From assembly GCA_900078375.1 (NCBI GenBank), contig FLQS01000034.1, positions 149,410 through 197,979 on the forward strand: a DNA stretch of 48,570 nt. The letters are read 5' to 3'. The notes beneath the pieces were generated by a model, which worked only from the letters and a program-made list of their open reading frames with translations, was not told where the DNA came from and searched no databases. Positions 16,003 to 22,607 of the stretch are shown here, piece after piece. Position numbers and translations under genes: made by a program. Positions within the stretch are counted from its first letter, which is position 1, and each line of letters starts with the position of its first letter. This stretch comes from an uncultured Mycobacterium sp. Lineage in GTDB: Bacteria > Actinomycetota > Actinomycetes > Mycobacteriales > Mycobacteriaceae.

Positions 16003-16385
16003 TGCCCACCCCGGACCAGATCATCGACGCTGCCGACCGACTGTTCGCCGCCATCGAAGAAGGCGACGCCGAGACGGTGACCGCACTGTGGTCCGACGAT
16101 GTCACGGTGTGGCACACGGGCGACGAGCGCGACAACGACAAGGCACGCGCGCTGAAGGTGATCCGGTGGTACGTCGGCGCCACCACCTATCGGCGCTACG
16201 AAGTGCTCGACCGCCAGGTATTCGACGGCGGCTTCGTGCAGCAGCACATCCTGCATTGCACCACCCTTGGCGGTGAAGAACTCGCCCTGCGGGTATGCCT
16301 GGTCGTGAAATTGGGCGACGATGGCCTCATCCGGCGGATCGACGAATACCTCGATCCCGCCGAGTTGGCTCCGCTTCTGTCCTGA
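16002..16385 (+). CDS. SnoaL/NTF2-like fold protein
   Basis: A 127-residue protein of the nuclear transport factor 2 / SnoaL-like cone fold: DRLFAAIEEGDAETVTALWS, DDVTVWHTGDER, and a C-terminal IRRIDEYLDPAELAPLL. Such proteins act as small isomerases, hydratases, cyclases or as ligand-binding scaffolds, and the sequence does not decide between these. Translation is coupled to DUF6285 by a 1-nt overlap. Co-transcription with the dehydrogenase-kinase set suggests a role on the same substrate, for example as a hydratase or isomerase. Confidence 0.8.
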   Translation: MPTPDQIIDAADRLFAAIEEGDAETVTALWSDDVTVWHTGDERDNDKARALKVIRWYVGATTYRRYEVLDRQVFDGGFVQQHILHCTTLGGEELALRVCLVVKLGDDGLIRRIDEYLDPAELAPLLS

Positions 16386-16409
16386 GGGTTCTGTGAAAAG
16401 GAGATCGCA

Positions 16410-16931
16410 ATGTCCGCGCTGCAGACGTTACTCGACGACCCCAACTCGGCCTGGCGATGGCAACTGGTGCCCGCGCGGTCCTCAGTGCGGTTCAAGAACA
16501 AGACCTTCTGGGGCCTGGCCACCGTCACCGGCGAATTCACCGAGGTGCGCGGTGCCGGCGAGGTCACCGCGAATGGCGCGCTCTCCGGCGAGCTGGCCAT
16601 CGGGGCGGCTTCGCTGAAGACCGGTATCAGGAAACGCGACGAACACCTGCGCTCGGCCGACTTCTTCGACGTCGAGAAGCATCCGGTAATCCGCGTCGAG
16701 GTTAAGGGGGCGGAGCCCAACGGTGACTTGCATGCCACCCTGACCGTGCGGGGCACCACCAAGCCACTGCCGTTGCCGGTCACCGTTGAGCTGCTGGCCG
16801 ACGGCATGGTGCAACTGACGGCGCAGACGACGATCGATCGCACGAAACTTGGTGTCAGCGGCAATATGGTCGGCATGATGCCGGCGACCACCACACTGCT
16901 GGCCGACGTCGTCTTTGCCAAGGCCGGATAG
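16410..16931 (+). CDS. YceI family lipid-binding protein
   Basis: A 173-residue YceI-domain protein. Typical segments are WQLVPARSSVRFKNKTFWG, SGELAIGAASLKTGIRKRDE, HLRSADFFDVEKHPVIRVEV and LTVRGTTKPLPLPVTVEL. YceI proteins form a lipocalin-like beta barrel, and members have been crystallised with polyisoprenoid or quinone-like ligands. There is no signal peptide, so it is probably cytoplasmic. A strong AAAAGGAG site precedes the ATG, and an intrinsic terminator follows the stop at once, marking the end of the TetR operon. Confidence 0.9.
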   Translation: MSALQTLLDDPNSAWRWQLVPARSSVRFKNKTFWGLATVTGEFTEVRGAGEVTANGALSGELAIGAASLKTGIRKRDEHLRSADFFDVEKHPVIRVEVKGAEPNGDLHATLTVRGTTKPLPLPVTVELLADGMVQLTAQTTIDRTKLGVSGNMVGMMPATTTLLADVVFAKAG

Positions 16932-16933
16932 AA

Positions 16934-16964
16934 CCTGCCGAACGCGCTAGGCGGCAGGGGTTTT
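16934..16964 (+). terminator. Intrinsic terminator closing the tetR-to-yceI operon
   Basis: CCTGCCG (16934-16940) and CGGCAGG (16952-16958) form a perfect 7-bp stem with an 11-nt loop, followed by GGTTTT ending at 16964. It begins 3 nt after the YceI stop, and precedes the separate receiver-like gene. Confidence 0.7.
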
Positions 16965-16982
16965 CGCAGTAGCATCGGCGGC

Positions 16983-17387
16983 GTGTCTCGCCCCGGTGCA
17001 CGGCCCCTGCATATTTTGGTGTACAGCAGCAATGCCCGCACCCGGGAGCAGGTGCGCCTGGCGCTGGGCAAGCGCGTCCACCCCGAACTCCCGGAGCTGA
17101 CCTATACCGACGTCGCCACCGGCCCCATGGTGATCCAGCTGATGGACGCGGGCGGATTCGATCTGGTGATCCTCGACGGTGAGGCCGCCCCGGTCGGCGG
17201 GATGGGCATTGCCAAACAGCTCAAAGACGAGATCGACGACTGCCCGCCGGTACTGGTCCTGACCGGCCGGCCCGACGACGCGTGGCTGGCCAACTGGTCG
17301 CGCGCGGAGGCCGCGGTGCCGCATCCGATCGACCCGATCCGGCTGGGCGACGCGGTCGTTGGTTTGCTGCGCGCACCAGCGCAGTGA
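16983..17387 (+). CDS. Receiver-like (response regulator) domain protein upstream of nuo, degenerate
   Basis: A 134-residue single-domain protein with receiver fold order (ILVYSSN, FDLVILDGEAAP, PPVLVLTGRPDD, VPHPIDPIRLGDAVVGLL). Asp 65 occupies the phosphoacceptor position. However, the N-terminal acidic pair is replaced by Ser-Ser-Asn, and the usual Lys before Pro is His (PHPIDP), so it may be a pseudo-receiver. A similar gene, Rv3143 in Mycobacterium tuberculosis, also lies just upstream of nuoA, so the neighbourhood is conserved. GTG start. It has no output domain and probably acts through protein contact. It lies 160 bp before nuoA. Confidence 0.8.
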   Translation: MSRPGARPLHILVYSSNARTREQVRLALGKRVHPELPELTYTDVATGPMVIQLMDAGGFDLVILDGEAAPVGGMGIAKQLKDEIDDCPPVLVLTGRPDDAWLANWSRAEAAVPHPIDPIRLGDAVVGLLRAPAQ

Positions 17388-17494
17388 TGTAAATGCCAAA
17401 TACGCTGTCGCCCTTGCCCTCTCGGGAGGAGACGGGCCGCGCTCAGCTCTTCGAGCCATCCTAACGAAATCGCGACAGCAGGTCTCAAGATCGC

Positions 17495-17515
17495 TAGGCT
17501 GTGTCATAGCTCACA
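17495..17515 (+). promoter_or_regulatory. Candidate CRP site at the nuo promoter
   Basis: TGTGTCATAGCTCACA at 17500-17515 matches the mycobacterial CRP consensus TGTGA-N6-TCACA at 9 of 10 defined positions. It lies 32 nt before the nuoA ATG. TAGGCT at 17495-17500 is a possible -10 hexamer with no clear -35; if used, the CRP site would overlap the transcription start and suit repression. The promoter assignment is weak; the palindrome is plainly there. Confidence 0.5.
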
Positions 17516-17547
17516 TCTCCAGCCCAAGCGAGGAGTGGCACAGCCCT

Positions 17548-17907
17548 ATGAGTCTCTACACACCCATCTTGGTGTTGGGGGTGATCGCGGCGGGGTTCGC
17601 GATCGTGTCGGTGGTGATTGCGTTGGTGATCGGCCCCCGGCGATACAACCGAGCCAAGCTGGAGGCCTATGAGTGCGGGATCGAGCCGGTGGCCGGGGAG
17701 CCGACGAGTCAGCGGTTCCCGATCAAGTACTACCTGACCGCGATGTTGTTCATCGTGTTCGACATCGAGATCGTGTTCCTCTATCCGTGGGCGGTCACGT
17801 TTGACGCGTTGGGAACGTTCGCACTGGTGGAGATGCTGATCTTCATGGGCACGGTGTTCGTGGCGTACGGGTATGTGTGGCGCCGGGGCGGCCTGGAATG
17901 GGATTAG
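17548..17907 (+). CDS. nuoA: NADH-quinone oxidoreductase subunit A
   Basis: A 119-residue membrane subunit of complex I with three hydrophobic helices (about 6-29, 62-82 and 88-110). The conserved loop YECGIEP (41-47) and the acidic helix motif IVFDIEIVFLYPW (69-81) are diagnostic. It is the first gene of a continuous nuoA-N operon. The ATG has GAGGAG about 12 nt upstream, longer than usual spacing. Its 3' end overlaps nuoB by 10 nt. The subunit helps form the quinone-site junction with NuoH and NuoJ. Confidence 0.97.
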   Translation: MSLYTPILVLGVIAAGFAIVSVVIALVIGPRRYNRAKLEAYECGIEPVAGEPTSQRFPIKYYLTAMLFIVFDIEIVFLYPWAVTFDALGTFALVEMLIFMGTVFVAYGYVWRRGGLEWD

Positions 17908-18452
17908 AGGAGCAGCTGCCGGGCGGCATCCTGTTGTCGACGGTGGAGAAGGTCGCCGGGTTTGTGCGTAAGGGGTCGCTGTGGCCGGCGACGTTCGGGT
18001 TGGCCTGCTGTGCGATCGAGATGATGGCCACGGCCTCGCCCCGGTTCGATATCGCCCGGTTTGGCATGGAACGGTTTTCGGCCACTCCGCGGCAGGCGGA
18101 TCTGATGATCGTGGCCGGCCGGGTGAGCCAGAAGATGGCCCCGGTGTTGCGGCAGGTCTATGACCAGATGGCCGAGCCGAAGTGGGTGCTGGCCATGGGC
18201 GTGTGCGCTTCCAGCGGCGGGATGTTCAACAACTACGCGGTGGTGCAGGGCGTCGATCACGTGGTGCCGGTGGACATTTATCTGCCTGGTTGTCCCCCGC
18301 GTCCGGAGATGTTGCTGAACGCGATTCTGGCGTTGCACGCCAAGATCGCCGAGATGCCGCTGGGGGTGCACCGCGCCGAGGTCATCGCGGCGGCCGAAAA
18401 AGCCGCACTGGCTGCTCCCACGACCCTCGAGCTGAAGGGGCTGCTGCGGTGA
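17898..18452 (+). CDS. nuoB: NADH-quinone oxidoreductase subunit B ([4Fe-4S] N2)
   Basis: A 184-residue peripheral-arm subunit that carries cluster N2, the last electron carrier before quinone. The ligands are visible: adjacent Cys 37 and 38 in GLACCAIEM, Cys 103 in GVCASSGGMF and Cys 132 in LPGCPPRPE. The ATG at 17898 lies inside the end of nuoA and gives the expected N-terminus. The stop overlaps the nuoC GTG (GTGA). Confidence 0.97.
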   Translation: MGLEEQLPGGILLSTVEKVAGFVRKGSLWPATFGLACCAIEMMATASPRFDIARFGMERFSATPRQADLMIVAGRVSQKMAPVLRQVYDQMAEPKWVLAMGVCASSGGMFNNYAVVQGVDHVVPVDIYLPGCPPRPEMLLNAILALHAKIAEMPLGVHRAEVIAAAEKAALAAPTTLELKGLLR

Positions 18453-19162
18453 ACGGCGGGCAAGAGCGAAGCGACCCCGGAATTGGAGCCGGCGAAGACC
18501 CCACCGACCAGGAACACATCGGTGTCCGGCACGGCATGTTCGGTATCAACGGCAGTGGCGATACCTCCGGGTACGGCCGGCTGGTCCGTGAGGTCGCATT
18601 GCCCGGCAGCACACCCCGGCCCTACGGCGGCTATTTCGACGAGCTCGTCGACCGGCTGGCCGACGTGTTGGGCGCCGATGCGTTCGGTGCCGCCGTCGAA
18701 CGCGTTGTCGTCTTCCGCGGCCAGCTGACCCTGGAGGTCCGCCGTGAACACCTACCGGCGGTCGCGCAGGCCCTGCGCGACGATGAGCTCTTGCGGTTCG
18801 AATTGTGTTGTGGGGTTTCGGGTGTGCATTATCCGGACGACAGCGGCCGGGAACTGCACGCGTTTTATCCGTTGATGTCGATCACGCACAATCGGCGGGT
18901 GCAGGTCGAAGTGGCGTGTGCGGATGCCGATCCGCATGTGCCGTCGTTGTTTTCGGTGTATCCGACTTCTGATTGGCATGAGCGGGAGACCTACGACTTC
19001 TTCGGCATCATCTTCGACGGCCATCCGGGTTTGACCCGCATCGAGATGCCCGATGACTGGGTGGGCCATCCGCAGCGCAAGGACTACCCGCTGGGTGGCG
19101 TTCCGATCGAGTACCACGGCGCCCAGATCCCCCCGCCCGACGAGCGCAGGTCGTATCACTGA
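18449..19162 (+). CDS. nuoC: NADH-quinone oxidoreductase subunit C
   Basis: A 237-residue 30-kDa-type peripheral subunit. The signature ERETYDFFGIIFDGHPGL, then RIEMPDDWVGHPQRKDYPLG, is clear near the C-terminus. It is separate from NuoD, unlike the NuoCD fusion of Escherichia coli. The GTG start overlaps the nuoB stop by 4 nt. The first 30 or so residues (polar, rich in Gly, Asp and Glu) precede the conserved domain, so a later start cannot be excluded. The TGA overlaps the nuoD ATG by one base. Confidence 0.95.
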   Translation: MNGGQERSDPGIGAGEDPTDQEHIGVRHGMFGINGSGDTSGYGRLVREVALPGSTPRPYGGYFDELVDRLADVLGADAFGAAVERVVVFRGQLTLEVRREHLPAVAQALRDDELLRFELCCGVSGVHYPDDSGRELHAFYPLMSITHNRRVQVEVACADADPHVPSLFSVYPTSDWHERETYDFFGIIFDGHPGLTRIEMPDDWVGHPQRKDYPLGGVPIEYHGAQIPPPDERRSYH

Positions 19163-20460
19163 TGAGTACCGACGAGAATGTGATCGTCCTGGGCGGCCAG
19201 GACTGGGAGGACATCGCCGCCGCCGCCCGCAAGGGCGAGGCCGGCGAACGGATCGTGGTGAACATGGGGCCGCAGCATCCCTCCACGCATGGGGTGTTGC
19301 GGTTGATCCTGGAGATCGAAGGCGAGACGGTCACTGAAGCCCGTTGTGGGATCGGGTATTTGCACACCGGGATCGAGAAGAACCTGGAGTACCGCACCTG
19401 GACCCAGGGTGTGACGTTCGTGACCCGGATGGATTACCTGTCACCGTTCTTCAACGAGACCGCCTACTGCCTTGGCGTGGAACGACTTCTGGACATCACC
19501 GACGACATCCCGGCGCGGGCGAGCGTGGTTCGGGTGATGTTGATGGAACTCAACCGGATCTCCAGTCATCTGGTGGCGTTGGCCACCGGTGGGATGGAGT
19601 TGGGGGCGATGACGCCGATGTTCTTCGGCTTCCGGGAACGCGAACTCATCTTGAACGTGTTCGAGGCGATCACGGGTCTGCGGATGAACAACGCCTACAT
19701 CCGCCCGGGCGGGCTGGCCAGTGACCTTCCCGACGACGGACCCCAACGGGTCAGGGATCTGCTCAAGATTCTCCCCGGGCGGCTGCGCGAACTCGAAGAC
19801 CTGTTGACCGAGAACTACATCTGGAAGGCCCGCACTCAGGGGATCGGCTATCTGGATCTGACCGGCTGTATGGCACTGGGTATCACCGGCCCGGTGCTGC
19901 GCTCCACCGGGTTGCCGCATGATCTGCGCAAGACGCAACCCTATTGCGGCTACGAAACCTACGACTTCGACGTCGTCACCGCCACCGGAGCGGACTGCTA
20001 CGGCCGGTATCTGATCCGGGTCGGCGAAATGCACCAATCCCTACGCATCGTCGAACAGTGTTTGGCGCGGCTGGAACCGGGTCCGGTGATGATCAGTGAC
20101 AAGAAGCTGGCCTGGCCCGCCGACCTCCAGATGGGCCCAGATGGGCTCGGTAACTCCCCGGCCCATATCGCCAAGATCATGGGCACCTCGATGGAGGGTC
20201 TGATCCACCACTTCAAGCTGGTCACCGAGGGTTTCCGGGTGCCCGCCGGGCAGGTGTACATCGCGGTGGAGTCCCCCCGCGGCGAACTCGGGGTGCACAT
20301 GGTCTCCGACGGGGGCACCCGCCCGTATCGGGTCCACTACCGCGACCCGAGCTTCACCAATCTGCAGGCCGTGGCCGCGATGAGCGAGGGCGCGATGGTC
20401 GCCGACGTCATCGCCGCCGTCGCCTCTATCGACCCGGTCATGGGAGGTGTCGACAGGTGA
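19162..20460 (+). CDS. nuoD: NADH-quinone oxidoreductase subunit D
   Basis: A 432-residue 49-kDa subunit, related to the [NiFe]-hydrogenase large subunit but without nickel cysteines. Landmarks are VNMGPQHPSTHGVLRLILE, GIGYLHTGIEKNLEYRTW, SSHLVALATGGMELGAMTP and the C-terminal DPVMGGVDR. It forms the quinone-binding pocket with NuoB. ATG overlaps the nuoC stop by 1 nt, and the TGA overlaps the nuoE GTG. Confidence 0.97.
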   Translation: MSTDENVIVLGGQDWEDIAAAARKGEAGERIVVNMGPQHPSTHGVLRLILEIEGETVTEARCGIGYLHTGIEKNLEYRTWTQGVTFVTRMDYLSPFFNETAYCLGVERLLDITDDIPARASVVRVMLMELNRISSHLVALATGGMELGAMTPMFFGFRERELILNVFEAITGLRMNNAYIRPGGLASDLPDDGPQRVRDLLKILPGRLRELEDLLTENYIWKARTQGIGYLDLTGCMALGITGPVLRSTGLPHDLRKTQPYCGYETYDFDVVTATGADCYGRYLIRVGEMHQSLRIVEQCLARLEPGPVMISDKKLAWPADLQMGPDGLGNSPAHIAKIMGTSMEGLIHHFKLVTEGFRVPAGQVYIAVESPRGELGVHMVSDGGTRPYRVHYRDPSFTNLQAVAAMSEGAMVADVIAAVASIDPVMGGVDR

Positions 20461-21188
20461 GCATCGACCTGGTGTTGGGGCCACGGCCCGACGAACCCGG
20501 GCCGCCCATCGGCGGGCCGACCCGCTATCCCGCCGAGGTCCACCAGCGACTGGCGGCGGACGCGGCCATGATCATCGCCCGCTACCCCCAGCCGCGCTCG
20601 GCACTGCTGCCCCTGCTGCATCTGGTGCAATCCGAAGACGGGTACGTCACGGGAGCGGGAGTCGCTTTCTGCGCAAGGCAACTCGATCTGACCGACGCCG
20701 AGGTGGCTGCCGTGGCCACCTTCTACTCGATGTATCGCCGCACCCCCACTGGCGAGTATCTGGTCGGCGTGTGCACCAACACCCTGTGCGCGATCATGGG
20801 CGGTGACGCCATCCTGGACACCCTGGAGACCGAACTGGGTGTGCGTGCCGGGGACACCACCAGCGACGGCCGGATCACCCTCGAGCACATCGAGTGCAAC
20901 GCCGCCTGCGACTACGCCCCCGTCGTCATGGTCAACTGGGAATTCTTCGACAACCAAACCCCCACCACCGCACGCCAACTCATCGACGACATCCGCGCCG
21001 GCCAAGCCCCGCAACCCACTCGCGGCACGCCAGTCTGCGCGTTCCGGGACACCGCCCGAACACTGGCCGGGCTGTCCAGGGACGGCGAGTCCGGTGGCGG
21101 CGCACCGGGCGGGGCGACACTGGCCGGTCTGCGAGTGGCACGCGAACTCGGTATGTCGGCGCCACCGGTTCCCGAAAGCGAGGTGTGA
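20457..21188 (+). CDS. nuoE: NADH-quinone oxidoreductase subunit E ([2Fe-2S] N1a)
   Basis: A 243-residue 24-kDa-type subunit of the NADH module. The 2Fe-2S ligands are Cys 106 and 111 (VCTNTLC) and Cys 147 and 151 (ECNAAC). The conserved ATFYSMYRR precedes them. It has a C-terminal extension of about 70 residues beyond the bacterial core, rich in Gly, Pro and Thr, as expected for actinobacteria. GTG start with a 4-nt overlap with nuoD. Works with NuoF and NuoG to oxidise NADH. Confidence 0.96.
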   Translation: MSIDLVLGPRPDEPGPPIGGPTRYPAEVHQRLAADAAMIIARYPQPRSALLPLLHLVQSEDGYVTGAGVAFCARQLDLTDAEVAAVATFYSMYRRTPTGEYLVGVCTNTLCAIMGGDAILDTLETELGVRAGDTTSDGRITLEHIECNAACDYAPVVMVNWEFFDNQTPTTARQLIDDIRAGQAPQPTRGTPVCAFRDTARTLAGLSRDGESGGGAPGGATLAGLRVARELGMSAPPVPESEV

Positions 21189-22513
21189 TGACGCCTGCAA
21201 CACCGCTGACGCCGGTGCTGAGCCGGTTCTGGGATGAACCCGAGCCGTGGACGCTGGAAACCTATATGCGCCATGACGGTTATCAGGCGTTGCGTACGGC
21301 GCTGAGCATGAAACCCGACGACGTCATCGCGACGGTCAAGGAGTCCGGGTTGCGCGGGCGCGGCGGTGCGGGTTTCCCGACCGGCACCAAGTGGTCGTTC
21401 ATTCCCCAGGATGCGACCGGCGCGGGCGCGAAGCCGAAGTATCTGGTGGTCAACGCCGATGAGTCGGAACCCGGTACGTGTAAAGACATTCCGCTGATGT
21501 TGACCACACCGCATTTCCTGGTCGAGGGCGCGATCATTGCCGCGTACGCGATCCGGGCGCGCCACGCCTTCATCTACGTGCGCGGCGAGGTGGTGCCGGT
21601 GTTGCGCCGACTGCAAGCGGCGGTGGCCGAGGCGTACGCGGCGGGTTATCTGGGCACCGATATCCAGGGCTCGGGGTTCGATCTCGACCTCATCGTGCAC
21701 GCCGGGGCGGGCGCCTACATCTGCGGCGAGGAAACCGCGCTGCTGGACTCGCTGGAAGGCCGCCGCGGCCAACCGCGGCTGCGGCCGCCGTTTCCCGCCG
21801 TCGCCGGACTGTATGCCTGCCCGACCGTGGTCAACAACGTCGAGTCCATCGCCAGCGTGCCGCCGATCCTGCTGGGTGGTGTGGACTGGTTCAAGTCAAT
21901 GGGTTCGGAGAAATCCCCCGGCTTCACGCTGTATTCACTGTCGGGACATGTCACCACCCCCGGGCAGTACGAGGCACCGCTAGGCATCACCCTGCGCGAA
22001 TTGCTGGAGTACGCCGGCGGGGTGCGCGCGGGTCACGAACTGAAGTTCTGGACCCCCGGCGGGTCGTCGACCCCGTTGTTGACGGCCGAACATCTCGACG
22101 TGCCACTGGATTACGAGGGCATGGCCTCGGTCGGGTCGATGTTGGGCACCAAGGCGTTGCAGATCTTCGACGAGACCACCTGTGTGGTGCGCGCGGTGCG
22201 GCGCTGGACCGAGTTCTACGCCCACGAATCGTGTGGCAAGTGCACGCCCTGCCGCGAGGGGACGTACTGGCTCCGCCAGATCTACGAACGGCTCGAGACC
22301 GGGCGCGGCACCGAAGAGGACATCGGCAAGCTACTCGACATCTCCGACACCATCTTCGGAAAGTCGTTCTGCGCGTTGGGCGATGGCGCAGCCACGCCGG
22401 TCATCTCGTCGATCAAGTACTTCCGCCCCGAATACGAAGCGCACCTGAACGGCAGCTGCCCGTTCGACCCGTATGCCTCGATGCTGGCCACACCGGAAGG
22501 GGTGGGAGCGTGA
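21188..22513 (+). CDS. nuoF: NADH-quinone oxidoreductase subunit F (FMN, [4Fe-4S] N3)
   Basis: A 441-residue catalytic subunit that binds NADH and FMN. The nucleotide site is RGRGGAGFPTGTKW (about 56-69), with VVNADESEPGTCKD next. Cluster N3 ligands are Cys 349, 352 and 355 in ESCGKCTPCREG and Cys 395 in KSFCALGDGA. The ATG overlaps the nuoE stop. It ends at 22513 and is followed by a 94-bp gap holding a long hairpin, the only real gap in the operon. Confidence 0.97.
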   Translation: MTPATPLTPVLSRFWDEPEPWTLETYMRHDGYQALRTALSMKPDDVIATVKESGLRGRGGAGFPTGTKWSFIPQDATGAGAKPKYLVVNADESEPGTCKDIPLMLTTPHFLVEGAIIAAYAIRARHAFIYVRGEVVPVLRRLQAAVAEAYAAGYLGTDIQGSGFDLDLIVHAGAGAYICGEETALLDSLEGRRGQPRLRPPFPAVAGLYACPTVVNNVESIASVPPILLGGVDWFKSMGSEKSPGFTLYSLSGHVTTPGQYEAPLGITLRELLEYAGGVRAGHELKFWTPGGSSTPLLTAEHLDVPLDYEGMASVGSMLGTKALQIFDETTCVVRAVRRWTEFYAHESCGKCTPCREGTYWLRQIYERLETGRGTEEDIGKLLDISDTIFGKSFCALGDGAATPVISSIKYFRPEYEAHLNGSCPFDPYASMLATPEGVGA

Positions 22514-22520
22514 CGGTTTC

Positions 22521-22591
22521 TCTCGCGAGCAGACATAAAATTCCCCGACACGCCGGGAAAACAGGGGAGTTTGTGTCTGCTCGCGGCGAGA
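22521..22591. repeat. Long hairpin (REP-like) between nuoF and nuoG
   Basis: CGCGAGCAGACA (22524-22535) pairs perfectly with TGTCTGCTCGCG (22574-22585). A second stem, AAATTCCCC (22538-22546) with GGGGAGTTT (22564-22572), pairs at 8 of 9 positions and closes a 17-nt loop. No T-run follows, so it is not a standard terminator. The GCGAGCAGACA core looks like a dispersed intergenic element of fast-growing mycobacteria, from memory. In mRNA it could shield nuoA-F, be cut, or pause polymerase. Confidence 0.65.
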
Positions 22592-22607
22592 CGGGAGTGA
22601 GAGCCTG

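Noticed and set aside
20457..21188. Possible fusion because NuoE is much longer than in Escherichia coli
   Set aside because: The C-terminal extension is low-complexity and, as far as I recall, normal for actinobacterial NuoE.
22521..22591. Intrinsic terminator between nuoF and nuoG
   Set aside because: The stem is strong but no T-run follows, and complex I needs the downstream genes; it was recorded as a hairpin repeat instead.
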